Shown here piece after piece: positions 50,753 through 61,578 of a stretch of DNA of 64,000 nucleotides. The DNA lies in contig NZ_NPEV01000001.1 of NCBI RefSeq assembly GCF_003258835.1, positions 124,001 through 188,000 on the forward strand. Reading direction: 5' to 3'. Under the pieces are notes generated by a model. It saw only the letters and a list, made by a program, of their open reading frames with translations. It had not been told where the DNA came from and did not search any database. The stretch is from Rhodobium orientis. GTDB lineage: Bacteria; Pseudomonadota; Alphaproteobacteria; Rhizobiales; Rhodobiaceae. Numbering within the stretch: position 1 is the first letter of the stretch; each line of letters begins with the position of its first letter. The position numbers and the translations under genes were made by a program.

Positions 50753-51613
50753 ATGCGCTGGCGGGGACGACGGCAGAGTTCCAATATCGAAGACCGGCGC
50801 GGGTCGGGCGGGCGCGTGGTGCGCCGGGCCGGCGGCGGCAGCATTCTTTTCGTTCTCATCGCCATCGGCGCCTCGCTCCTCTTCGGCATCGATCCGCGGC
50901 AGGTCCTGGGGATTCTGGAAGGCGGCCAGACCGTCTCGCAGCAACGCCAGACGGCGCCGGCGGGCGGGCGCAACGACGAGGGCAGGGCGTTCGTCGGTGT
51001 CATCCTCGCCGACACCGAGGACGTCTGGAACCGGATCTTTTCCGCCAACGACCGGAAATACGAGGAGCCGGCGCTGGTGCTGTTTTCCGGCCGTGCCCGC
51101 TCGGCCTGCGGCTTTGCCAGCGCCGCGAGCGGGCCGTTCTACTGTCCCGGCGACCGCAAGGTCTATATCGACCTCGCCTTCTATGAGGAGCTCCGCCGGC
51201 GCTTCAAGGCACCGGGCGATTTCGCGCAGGCTTATGTGATCGCCCACGAGGTCGGCCACCACGTCCAGAACCTCACCGGCGTCCTGCCGGAGTTCAACCG
51301 GCGCCGCCAGACGCTGTCGGAGCGCGAGGCCAACCAGCTTTCCGTCCGCGTCGAACTGCAGGCCGACTGCTATGCCGGGGTCTGGGCGCACTTCACCCAG
51401 CAAAAGGGGCTGCTGGAGGCCGGCGACATCGAGGAGGCGCTGAACGCGGCGCATCAGATCGGCGACGACGCGATCCAGAAACGAACGCAGGGCTATGTGG
51501 TGCCGGACGCCTTCAACCACGGCTCCTCGGAACAGCGCGCGCGCTGGTTCCGGCGCGGGCTGTCGTCGGGCAAGGTCTCGGACTGCGATACGTTTTCCGG
51601 ACGGCGGGTGTAG
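50753..51613 (+). CDS. Neutral zinc metallopeptidase, YpfJ family
   Basis: 286 residues. A short cytoplasmic N-terminus, one membrane anchor (about 30-50, GSILFVLIAIGASLLFG), then a periplasmic peptidase domain with HEVGHHVQNLTG and downstream Glu/Asp (QADCYAGVWAH). Cys pairs (SACGFAS, PFYCPGD) fit the family. Substrate unknown. Start at ATG 50753 after AGGGAGACGGCG. Confidence 0.88.
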   Translation: MRWRGRRQSSNIEDRRGSGGRVVRRAGGGSILFVLIAIGASLLFGIDPRQVLGILEGGQTVSQQRQTAPAGGRNDEGRAFVGVILADTEDVWNRIFSANDRKYEEPALVLFSGRARSACGFASAASGPFYCPGDRKVYIDLAFYEELRRRFKAPGDFAQAYVIAHEVGHHVQNLTGVLPEFNRRRQTLSEREANQLSVRVELQADCYAGVWAHFTQQKGLLEAGDIEEALNAAHQIGDDAIQKRTQGYVVPDAFNHGSSEQRARWFRRGLSSGKVSDCDTFSGRRV

Positions 51614-51622
51614 CGGCTCGGG

Positions 51623-52207
51623 CTAGTCGGCGCCTTTCCGCGCGACGTCCGGCAGGCCGGCCTGGATGTAGCTGATCAGCTTCCAGCGCTCGTCGGCCGT
51701 CAACACGTCCTTGAAGGCCGGCATGTCGGTGCCGAGCTTCTCGCCGCCCTCCGTCACGGTCCACATCAAGAAACCGTCGGAGCGGAAGATCCGCATCATC
51801 GCCATGCGGCGCGGGCCCATGCCGCCACCAGGGCCCATGCCCATACCGCGACCCATACCCATGCCGCGGCCCATGCCGCGCCCGGGTCCCATCATATCGG
51901 CCGTGATCGGCGCCAGCACCGGTGGCGGCGGGGTCAGGTCCGTGCCGCCCTCGCCGTCGCCCATGCCCCTCGGGCCGTGGCAGGTGGCGCAGTTGTCGGC
52001 ATAGAGCTCGGCGCCTTCGGCAAGGACGCTGCGGTCGCCGGCATAGGGATTCCGGACCGCTTCATAGCCGGGCGGCAGGCCGTTCCAGCGGATGATGCGG
52101 TGTCTGGTGGGATTGTGGATCGTTCCGGCCGCAAAAGCCCAGCCGAAGGTGCCGGCGATCAAGGCGCCGGCGGCAAGGGCGAAGAGGGCGTGGCGTTTGA
52201 CGGACAT
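51623..52207 (-). CDS. c-type cytochrome with Met/Gly-rich insert
   Basis: 194 residues. Signal or anchor helix (ALFALAAGALIAGTFGWAFA), heme site CATCHGPRGMGDG, and a late TDMPAFKDVLTADERWKLISYIQ supplying the Met ligand and last helix of a class I cytochrome c. Between them is a run GMGRGMGMGRGMGMG flanked by more Met and Gly, about 35 residues, resembling copper-binding Met motifs. Possible partner in copper handling or oxidase electron flow; no neighbour confirms this. It is convergent with the peptidase gene. Confidence 0.82.
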   Translation of the reverse strand: MSVKRHALFALAAGALIAGTFGWAFAAGTIHNPTRHRIIRWNGLPPGYEAVRNPYAGDRSVLAEGAELYADNCATCHGPRGMGDGEGGTDLTPPPPVLAPITADMMGPGRGMGRGMGMGRGMGMGPGGGMGPRRMAMMRIFRSDGFLMWTVTEGGEKLGTDMPAFKDVLTADERWKLISYIQAGLPDVARKGAD

Positions 52208-52344
52208 GATCGGCCTCCCTCGTGCGGGCAGCAAATCACTTCCCGGGGCAGGGTCTGTCCCAGGTGGTATAGACCTTGCGGATTTCCGATAACAGGCCGC
52301 GCCTGCTCTGGCGGATGCGGCAGGTTGCTGCGGCAGCCGGCAAG

Positions 52345-53568
52345 TTACCCCGCGGCGCGGGCTTCGCCCGGTGCCGGGCGCTCGGCGACGGTCGCCTCGT
52401 TCTTGCGCTCACGAATGAGGTTGACGAAGCGGGTCATCAAATAGTGGCTGTCCTGCGGGCCGGGGGAGGCCTCCGGGTGGTACTGGACGGAGAATACCGG
52501 CCGGTCCTTCAGCTTCAGCCCGCAATTGGACCCGTCGAACAGCGAGACATGGGTCTCCTCCACGTCCGCCGGCAGGCTGTCGCGGTCGACGGCGAAGCCG
52601 TGGTTCATGGAGGTGATCTCCACCTTGCCGGTGGTGTGGTCCTTGACCGGATGGTTGGCGCCGTGGTGGCCCTGGTGCATCTTCTTGGTGGCGCCGCCGA
52701 GGGCAAGCGCCAGCATCTGGTGGCCGAGGCAGATGCCGAAGACCGGCAGGCCGCTGTCGACGAGCTTCTTGATTTCCGGCACGGCATATTCACCCGTCGC
52801 CGCCGGATCGCCCGGACCGTTGGACAGGAACACGCCGTCCGGGTTGAGGGCGAGGATGTCGTCCGCCTTGGTCTCGGCCGGCACCACCGTCAGCTTGCAG
52901 CCTTCGCCGGCGAGCAGGCGCAGGATGTTGCGCTTGATGCCGTAGTCGACGGCGACGACGTGGTGGACCGGCTCTTCCATGCGCCCAAAACCCTTGCCGA
53001 ATTCCCAGGGCGTCTCGTCCCAGGAAAAGCGCTGGGCGGAGGTCACCATCGGCACCAGGTCCATGCCCTCAAGGCCCGGCCAGGCGGCGGCCTCGGCCTT
53101 CAGCCGCTCGAGGTCGAACTTGCCGTCCGGGGCGTGGGCGATGACCGCGTTCGGCATGCCGGCCTCGCGGATGAGTGCGGTGAGGGCGCGGGTGTCGATG
53201 CCGGCAAGGCCGACGATGTCGCGGGCTTTCAGCCAGGCGTCGAGGTGCTTGCCGGCGCGCCAGTTGGACGGGTCGGTGACCTCGGTCTTGGTGATGCAGC
53301 CGCGCACGCCGGAGGATCCGGCCATGCTGACCGTCTCGATGTCCTCGTCGTTGGTGCCGACATTGCCGATATGGGGGAAGGTGAAGGTGATGATCTGTCC
53401 GGCATAGGAGGGATCGGTCATGATCTCCTGGTAGCCGGTCATCGCCGTGTTGAAGCAGACCTCGCCGACGGCCTCGCCGACGGCGCCGTAGCCGATCCCC
53501 TCAATCACGGTTCCGTCTGCGAGCACGAGCACCCCGGTCGGGCGCGGGTCTTGCCATGGGTCGGTCAT
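52345..53568 (-). CDS. carA: Carbamoyl-phosphate synthase small subunit
   Basis: 407 residues. N-terminal CarA domain (LVLADGTVIEGIGYGAVG, FNTAMTGYQEIMTDPSYAGQ), then class I glutamine amidotransferase with nucleophile Cys in FGICLGHQMLALALGG and His-Glu in SVQYHPEASPGP. It hydrolyses glutamine and passes ammonia to CarB. Start at ATG 53566-53568; the frame runs further upstream without support. Divergent from yqeY. Confidence 0.96.
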   Translation of the reverse strand: MTDPWQDPRPTGVLVLADGTVIEGIGYGAVGEAVGEVCFNTAMTGYQEIMTDPSYAGQIITFTFPHIGNVGTNDEDIETVSMAGSSGVRGCITKTEVTDPSNWRAGKHLDAWLKARDIVGLAGIDTRALTALIREAGMPNAVIAHAPDGKFDLERLKAEAAAWPGLEGMDLVPMVTSAQRFSWDETPWEFGKGFGRMEEPVHHVVAVDYGIKRNILRLLAGEGCKLTVVPAETKADDILALNPDGVFLSNGPGDPAATGEYAVPEIKKLVDSGLPVFGICLGHQMLALALGGATKKMHQGHHGANHPVKDHTTGKVEITSMNHGFAVDRDSLPADVEETHVSLFDGSNCGLKLKDRPVFSVQYHPEASPGPQDSHYLMTRFVNLIRERKNEATVAERPAPGEARAAG

Positions 53569-53887
53569 GATGCTGATTTTCCGTCCGAAACTGTTGTCTT
53601 GACTGCCGCCGCGCCGCGCGCCAGGCGCGCAATCGCTCTCACCAAGAGCTTCCTTGCCGCGGAACTCCCTTGCGATGGCTGGCGTTACCGTGATGACAGA
53701 TGGGGTTCGCCCGCCCGGACTCAAGGCGTTCGAGCGCCAGAGACTAGGCCAAGGCGAATCTCTCGTCAATAGGCGCGAAAAATAAAAGCTGTATATAAAT
53801 CAAACAGTTAATCCAGGGGAAGCTTGCCAGGACGGGGTTTTTCGGTGTAATTTCCAAAACTCGGTCCACGACATCCCGAGGTGGGTC
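53569..53887. other. carA-yqeY divergent promoter region
   Basis: No gene. An AT-rich core at about 53778-53812 (AAAATAAAAGCTGTATATAA, then ATCAAACAGTTAATCC) is the likely site of both promoters. Confidence 0.5.
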
Positions 53888-54337
53888 ATGAGAGAAGCCA
53901 TTCAGGCTGCGTTGAAGGATGCGATGAAATCGCAGCAGAAGCGACGGGTCGCGACGCTGCGGCTCATCAGTGCTGCGATCAAGGATCGCGATATTGCCGC
54001 CCGCAGCCAGGGCAAGGATGCCGTCGGCGACGACGAGATCCTGCAGATCCTCGCCAAGATGGTGAAACAGCGCGAGGAGTCCGCCCGCATCTATGAGGAA
54101 GCGGGGCGGCTGGAACTGTCCGAGGAAGAGCGCGAGGAAATCGAGATCATCTCCGAGTTCCTGCCGCGCCAGCTCTCCGAGGAGGAGACCCGCGCCGTCT
54201 GCGCCGGGGTGATCGCGGAGATCGGCGCGAGCGGATTGCGCGACATGGGCAAGACCATGTCGGCCCTGAAGGAGCGCTATCCCGGCCAGATGGACTTTTC
54301 CAAGGCCAGCGGCATCGTCAAGGAACAGCTTCAGTAG
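53888..54337 (+). CDS. yqeY: GatB/YqeY domain protein
   Basis: 149 residues: helical domain with REAIQAALKDAMKSQQKRR, LRLISAAIKD and ISEFLPRQLSEEE, KASGIVKEQL. YqeY proteins resemble the tail of GatB, which contacts tRNA, but the role of the free form is unknown. It stands before dnaG-rpoD, as in many alphaproteobacteria, here with brnTA inserted between. Confidence 0.9.
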   Translation: MREAIQAALKDAMKSQQKRRVATLRLISAAIKDRDIAARSQGKDAVGDDEILQILAKMVKQREESARIYEEAGRLELSEEEREEIEIISEFLPRQLSEEETRAVCAGVIAEIGASGLRDMGKTMSALKERYPGQMDFSKASGIVKEQLQ

Positions 54338-54361
54338 GTTTGGTGAGGGGAGGGCGCCCGG

Positions 54362-54679
54362 TCAGGCGTCCTCGGCCTCGTTCTTGCGATGCTCCATATA
54401 GGAGCGCAGCACCTGATTGATGCGGGTCTGATAGCCGCGTCCCTCCTGCTTGAAGAAATCGAGCACATCGGCGTCGAGGCGGATGGACACCGCCTTCTTG
54501 GGCGCCGGGACGACCAGCACGGCCTTCGACCAGTCTATGTCGAGCAGCCCCTCCCAGTCGGGATCCTCGCGGGCGGCGCGCTCGATCTCCTCATCGGTCA
54601 GGTTTTTGACCCGTTCCCAATCGGTCTTGCCCTTCACCTTCGAGCCAGCGGATCGCCTGATGATATGCTCGTCGTTCAT
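54362..54679 (-). CDS. brnA: BrnA-type antitoxin
   Basis: 105 residues. Acidic middle (TDEEIERAAREDPDWEGL) and C-terminal DNA-binding module VSIRLDADVLDFFKQEGRGY, QTRINQVLRSYMEHR. It neutralises BrnT and represses the operon. Its start lies inside brnT: the frames overlap by 89 bp, far more than usual. Confidence 0.88.
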   Translation of the reverse strand: MNDEHIIRRSAGSKVKGKTDWERVKNLTDEEIERAAREDPDWEGLLDIDWSKAVLVVPAPKKAVSIRLDADVLDFFKQEGRGYQTRINQVLRSYMEHRKNEAEDA

Positions 54680-54938
54680 TTTTTCGTGCCCTTCGTGCCG
54701 AGATCACACGACAGTTTTGGTTGCGGATGGTGTAGATGACAGCGATCTCCACCCCCTCGAGAAGGCCGATAGCAAGGAGGCGTTCTTCGTCGGGAAAATC
54801 GCAAGGATCAACGAGGTGCGGTTGCTCGAATACCGAGATCGCATCGTCAAAATCGAAGCCGTGCTTTTCCAGATTGGATTCGCTTTTGCGCTCATTCCAC
54901 TCAAATTCTGGAAATTCTTGGCTCTCCAAAAATCTCAT
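54591..54938 (-). CDS. brnT: BrnT-type toxin (RelE-fold ribonuclease)
   Basis: 115 residues; BrnT is normally about 90. Family motifs: FEWNERKSESNLEKHGFDFDDA, ERLLAIGLLEG and RVISARRARKNERRAYHQ with the catalytic Arg/Glu residues of this RelE-like RNase. The extra C-terminal 20 residues (after RAYHQAIRWLEG) come from reading into brnA in another frame. brnT precedes brnA, the normal order. An AT-rich palindrome sits 35 bp upstream. Confidence 0.87.
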   Translation of the reverse strand: MRFLESQEFPEFEWNERKSESNLEKHGFDFDDAISVFEQPHLVDPCDFPDEERLLAIGLLEGVEIAVIYTIRNQNCRVISARRARKNERRAYHQAIRWLEGEGQDRLGTGQKPDR

Positions 54939-54972
54939 TTTAGTTGCTCTCGGAATCTATAAAATATACGTT

Positions 54973-54984
54973 TTGTATATACAA
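54973..54984 (-). promoter_or_regulatory. Palindrome in the brnTA promoter
   Basis: TTGTATATACAA, a perfect 12-bp palindrome in a very AT-rich segment (54940-55000) upstream of brnT. Most likely the BrnA/BrnT-BrnA autoregulation site. Confidence 0.6.
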
Positions 54985-55070
54985 TATTATTGCGCTTGTC
55001 AACATTTTTCGTGCTGCCCAGCGCCGATCTCCGATGACGCCCGTTCCCGCATTGGCCTATAGTCGCCGCC

Positions 55071-57041
55071 ATGCGGTTCACCACCTCCTTTCTCGATGAA
55101 ATCCGCGCTCGGCTGCCGATCTCGGAGGTCGTTGCGCCGCGCGTTGCCTGGGACCGGCGCAAGTCGCAGCCGGCCAAGGGCGACTTCTGGGCGTGCTGCC
55201 CGTTTCATCAGGAAAAGACGCCGAGCTTCCATGCCGACGACCGGCGCGGCCGCTATCACTGCTTTTCCTGCGGCGCTTCCGGCGACCATTTCCGCTTCCT
55301 GGTGGAGACCGAGGGGGTCAGCTTTCCGGAAGCCGTGGAGCGGCTGGCCGGCCAGGCCGGGGTGCCGATGCCCGCACCGGACCCGCAGGCTGAAAAGCGC
55401 GAGGCTCGGCGCAAGAGCCTCGGCGAGGTGGTCGAGCTCGCCTGCCGCTATTTTGAGGAGATGCTGCGGCTGCCGAGTTCGCAAGCCGCGCGGGACTACG
55501 TCGCCAGGCGCCGGCTCAGGAAGGAGACCATTTCCGAGTTCCGCATCGGCTATGCGCCGGACGCGCGCGACGGGCTGAAGAAGCACCTGCTGGCGCAGGG
55601 AATCGATGAGGCCTCGATGATCGAGGCCGGGCTGATCCTGAAGCCGGAGGACGGGCGCGAGAGCTACGACCGGTTCCGCAACCGTCTGATCGTGCCGATC
55701 GAGGACGAGCGGGGCCGGGTCGTCGCCTTCGGTGGACGGACCATCGACCCGCACCGCGAGCCGAAATATCTCAACTCGCCGGAAACGCCGCTGTTCTACA
55801 AGAGCGCCGTGCTCTTCAACCTGCACCGGGCGCGCAAGCCGGCCCACGACACCGGCTCCGTCGTCGTCGTCGAAGGTTATCTCGACGCCATCGCCGTCTA
55901 TCAGTCCGGCATTTCCTCTGTCGTGGCGACCCTCGGCACGGCGTTTACCGAGGAGCAGATGACGCGGCTATGGCGGCTGGCGTCCGAACCCGTCGTCTGT
56001 TTCGATGGCGATGCCGCGGGCACGGCCGCCGCCCACCGGTCCATCGACCGCATCCTGCCGCTTCTGAAGAGCGGGCTCTCCTTCAACTTTGCCTTCCTGC
56101 CGCCGGGCATGGACCCGGACGACCTCGTCGCCAAGGGCGGCCGCGAGGCCCTGATGGGGGAACTCCAAAAAGCGCTGCCGTTGTTCGACGTTCTTTGGGA
56201 GCGCGAGACGACGACGGCGCGGATCGACACGCCGGAGCGCAAGGCGGCGCTGGAAAAGCGCATCGAGGATCTGGTCGCGACGATAGCCGACGGTCTCGTC
56301 TCGCGGCGCTATCGCCAGGCTTACCGGGTGCGGCTGTCGGAGCTGTTCTGGCAGCAGACGCGGGGAGCGTCCGGCCGGCGCGACAGCCGGCCGCGGCGGG
56401 CGGGCCGGGACGGCGACGAGACGCCGGCACTCACCAGGGTGCCCGGTTTCAAGGTCGAAGAGGCGACGACGCTGGAGCGCGCCGTTCTCGGCCTTTGCGT
56501 CTCCTTTCCGCAGCTTTTCGAGCAGCACTATGAGCGGCTGCAGGCGATCCCCTTCGTCAGCGGCGATTTCGACAGCTTCAAGGAGGAGCTGCACCGGGTC
56601 GTCATCGACCGGGACAGCGACGCGGTCTCGGCGCTTTATGAAGACCTCGACCCGAAATTCTTCGACGTCCTGCACGAGGTGCATGCCAGCGTGCTCTCGC
56701 GGGTCCGCGATAATGCAGAACGGCGGCGCAGCCTATGGGCCGACCAGCCGATCCTTAAATTCCATCCGCCGGAGCACTTCGTCGATTCCTACCTGGAACT
56801 GTTGCTCGACCATCTGGAACTGAGGTCCATGCGCAACGAGCTCAACCACGAGGTGGCGACCGCCGACGGCGATATCGATCCGGCGACGGAGGGGCGGATC
56901 CTGGAGTTGTCACGGGAGGTCAACCGGCGCTCCGAGGAGGTCGCCCGCCGGGAGCGCGACCTGGCTGAGGCGGCACGGATCATCCGGCTGGAATTCGAGA
57001 CGGCGACGGGCGGCGAGGCGGCTGATCGCACGGCCGTCTGA
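55071..57041 (+). CDS. dnaG: DNA primase
   Basis: 656 residues. CHC2 zinc finger (Cys43, His46, Cys64, Cys67 in CCPFHQEKTPSF and YHCFSCGASGD), Toprim catalytic core (VVVVEGYLDAIAVYQ, CFDGDAAG) and C-terminal helicase-binding domain with Arg-rich linker near 430-460. It makes RNA primers at the replication fork. Upstream of rpoD, as in most proteobacteria. Confidence 0.96.
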   Translation: MRFTTSFLDEIRARLPISEVVAPRVAWDRRKSQPAKGDFWACCPFHQEKTPSFHADDRRGRYHCFSCGASGDHFRFLVETEGVSFPEAVERLAGQAGVPMPAPDPQAEKREARRKSLGEVVELACRYFEEMLRLPSSQAARDYVARRRLRKETISEFRIGYAPDARDGLKKHLLAQGIDEASMIEAGLILKPEDGRESYDRFRNRLIVPIEDERGRVVAFGGRTIDPHREPKYLNSPETPLFYKSAVLFNLHRARKPAHDTGSVVVVEGYLDAIAVYQSGISSVVATLGTAFTEEQMTRLWRLASEPVVCFDGDAAGTAAAHRSIDRILPLLKSGLSFNFAFLPPGMDPDDLVAKGGREALMGELQKALPLFDVLWERETTTARIDTPERKAALEKRIEDLVATIADGLVSRRYRQAYRVRLSELFWQQTRGASGRRDSRPRRAGRDGDETPALTRVPGFKVEEATTLERAVLGLCVSFPQLFEQHYERLQAIPFVSGDFDSFKEELHRVVIDRDSDAVSALYEDLDPKFFDVLHEVHASVLSRVRDNAERRRSLWADQPILKFHPPEHFVDSYLELLLDHLELRSMRNELNHEVATADGDIDPATEGRILELSREVNRRSEEVARRERDLAEAARIIRLEFETATGGEAADRTAV

Positions 57042-57646
57042 CGGCAGCATCCGGACGACTCGCCGGGGCCAAATTCGCGAGTCTCCCGAATAACTTCGCC
57101 GTCTGGCGCGAATCGACCTTGCGCAATGGCCCACCCGCATTACATAACACGGTCGAGCGGAGGATCAGCGCCCAACGCATCGGCGACGAAAGCATCTCAG
57201 ACCCGCTCGACAATCCGGATCGCGAGGCCGAAAGGGACCGGCAACGGTTTTCTTTTGTCGCCCGACACCGTATGACAGTTTTTTTGACCCTCATGCGGCA
57301 AAGAAATTTCGGTTAAACGGGAGTTAAGAGAGTTCCTCTACCGTTTACCGACGACGAGATTTTTGGCGTGGGCGCAACACGACACATGCATTCGGGGCGA
57401 GACGAAATGACGCGCGGCCGGGGAGGGACGTGCTGTCGCCCGGCGGGCGGTGTTCTGCCGTTCGCGGCCCTGTCGCGCCCTTTCGCCTCTGCCGCAGACA
57501 CCGATATCACCGTGCCGACGACGGACCAGACCGCGACCACCAGGACTTCGAGACGATCCTAATGCGCGCCCGCCGGGCTCCCGCCGCATGCGGGCGTCCG
57601 GCCGCCGGCGCCGACAGTTGAAGCGCGCAAGCGAGGCAAGACGACC
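57042..57646. other. rpoD upstream region
   Basis: 605 bp with no credible gene. A TTGACC at 57284-57289 follows a T-run and is a possible -35 box, but no -10 box lies at 17 bp. I cannot define the rpoD promoter. Confidence 0.45.
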
Positions 57647-59676
<2,030 letters not shown>

Positions 59677-59686
<10 letters not shown>

Positions 59687-59698
59687 GCTTAGCTATCC
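59677..59698. other. Palindrome spanning two convergent stop codons
   Basis: GGATAGCTA-GGCT-TAGCTATCC: a perfect 9-bp stem that encodes the last codons and stop of both rpoD and the gene at 59689. No T-run follows on either side, so its terminator strength is uncertain. Confidence 0.6.
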
Positions 59699-59904
59699 TT
59701 GATCGTCGTGGACGGGTGCTTTTTTGCGTACCCGTCCGTGACGAATTTTCCTGTTCTGGAACTCCGGTGCGTGCCGCCGGTGCTTCCGCCGCCACGCGTT
59801 TCCCCCAGCGTGGTTACGGGATGGGAATTCGCAAATTTCTTCGTCACAAACTGACCTGATTTCGCACTGCGGTAGTTCTTACCGCTGCCGCCTGATTTGG
59901 CCAT
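59689..59904 (-). CDS. Small repeat protein of unknown function
   Basis: 71 residues made of two copies of one motif: YRSAKSGQFVTKKFANSHP at about 11-29 and HRSSRTGKFVTDGYAKKHP at about 46-64, each followed by TT. The SGxFVTxxYAxxHPxTT motif recurs in small bacterial proteins of unknown role. Lys, Ser and Gly rich; no signal or membrane helix. Convergent with rpoD. Confidence 0.75.
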   Translation of the reverse strand: MAKSGGSGKNYRSAKSGQFVTKKFANSHPVTTLGETRGGGSTGGTHRSSRTGKFVTDGYAKKHPSTTIKDS

Positions 59905-60125
59905 TGGACCAGTCCTATCGGTTACGGATCGCGACTCGTCGCGGTCAACACGGGGATAATATCAGGTTCCTTGTTTGTTCCGCAAGGATGGCGGGAACTT
60001 CTGTAGCAATAGCTCGGGAAAATCCCCGCGCATGACATCTTCTCCGTAACCAAAGCTACAGAACGCTTCGGTCGTCTCCGCTATGTCGCGAGGGCTTTCG
60101 TTTCCTATCGACAGGAGCCGCGTCC

Positions 60126-61412
60126 GTGACCGTCGCATTGCTTTTGCCGCTCCTGGCCGTTTGCGGCCTTGGCGTGCTGTTTCTCGTGTCCGGCGAGCTT
60201 TCCCGGCGCATCGGCGTGGCATCGCCCGGCCGGATCGGGCTTGCTGCGCTCCTTGGCTTCGGCATTCTCGCCATGTCGATCAAGGCCGTGGTGCTCCTCT
60301 CCCTGCAGCCGACGGGCGCGTTGGCCGCCGTTGCGGCCGCCGCGCGCGCCATCGACCCTGCGCCTGCGGGGCGGGACGGACGCTCGGCCGGTCCCGGCCT
60401 TTCCTTGGGAACTTCGTCGATGCGGTTCTCCGTTCGCAACAAGGCCTGGAAAGCCCTGCCGCGCACCACCGATCTGCCGGATGCGGCGCTGGTCGATCTG
60501 GGGCGCAGGCTTTTCTTCGACAAACGGCTTTCCGCCGACGGGACGGTCTCTTGCGCGTCCTGCCACGACATCGCCGCCGGCGGCGATGACGGGCGCCGAA
60601 CCGCCGTCGGTATTGCCGGAGCGAGGGGCGCGCGCAATGCGCCGACGGTCCTCAATGCCGGGTTCCTCCGGCGCCTGTTCTGGGACGGGCGCGCCGCCTC
60701 GCTTGAGGAGCAGGCGCTTGGACCGCTCCTCAACCCGGTGGAGATGGGCCTGTCGTCGATGGCGCGCGCGGTGGCGATCGTTTCCGGCGACGCCGACTAC
60801 CGGGCGCGTTTCGCCGAGGCGCTGTCCGCGCCCGCCACCGCCGGGGGCATCGTTCGCGCGATCGCCGCCTTCGAGCGCACCCTGGTGACGCCCGCATCGC
60901 CCTATGACAGCTTCGTTCTGGGGGACGACGACGCCCTCAGCGCAAGCCAGAAGCGCGGCCTGTTTCTCTTCGACGACGTCGGCTGCCGGACCTGCCATGC
61001 CGATCCGTGGTTCACGATTGCAGCCGACCGGCGCTCCTCGCCCTACCGGATTTTTCCCGTCTTCCGGACGGGCCCGCTGCTGGCGCGCTTCGACCTGACG
61101 GCGGACGGGGGGCGCCACGGGGCAGATGTGTGGCGGGTGCCGTCCTTGCGAAACGTGGCGCTGACGGCGCCCTATTTCCACAACGGATCGGTCGACACGC
61201 TCGAAGACGCCGTGCGGATCATGGCCGAGGCTCAGCTTGGCCGCCCGACGGCGGGGGATCCGTTCGGCACGACGTCGATCGTGCGCGACCGAAGCGGGCG
61301 GCCGTTCGTTGCGCGCGGGCGCACGCTTACCCAAACGGATGTCTCCGATATCGCGGCCTTCCTGCGGTCGCTGACCGGCAGCATTCCCGTCGTCCGGGCG
61401 CCGTCTTTCTGA
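60126..61412 (+). CDS. Di-heme cytochrome c peroxidase/MauG family with membrane anchor
   Basis: 428 residues. Two N-terminal helices (about 3-22 and 36-58) precede a linker and the di-heme peroxidase domain: first heme CASCH in DGTVSCASCHD, second CRTCH in GCRTCHADP, and a final PSLRNVALTAPYFHNG motif, which carries the Met/His region. Periplasmic enzyme that reduces peroxide or oxidises a protein partner. Having two N-terminal helices is uncommon for the family. GTG start at 60126 with AGGAG eight bases upstream. Confidence 0.85.
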   Translation: MTVALLLPLLAVCGLGVLFLVSGELSRRIGVASPGRIGLAALLGFGILAMSIKAVVLLSLQPTGALAAVAAAARAIDPAPAGRDGRSAGPGLSLGTSSMRFSVRNKAWKALPRTTDLPDAALVDLGRRLFFDKRLSADGTVSCASCHDIAAGGDDGRRTAVGIAGARGARNAPTVLNAGFLRRLFWDGRAASLEEQALGPLLNPVEMGLSSMARAVAIVSGDADYRARFAEALSAPATAGGIVRAIAAFERTLVTPASPYDSFVLGDDDALSASQKRGLFLFDDVGCRTCHADPWFTIAADRRSSPYRIFPVFRTGPLLARFDLTADGGRHGADVWRVPSLRNVALTAPYFHNGSVDTLEDAVRIMAEAQLGRPTAGDPFGTTSIVRDRSGRPFVARGRTLTQTDVSDIAAFLRSLTGSIPVVRAPSF

Positions 61413-61578
61413 GGCCGGGGCGCGATTGCCCTTGTCCCCGCATCGACGACATGGCTGCCCATCACCCAAGCGTGACGGATTGCGACTGGCGATTTCCTGG
61501 CAAAGGACCATATTCCGTTCGTGACGCGGAGGAAGACGCTTCTTCCGCGCCCGTTGCTTCTTTTTCTCATCTGCCAGG

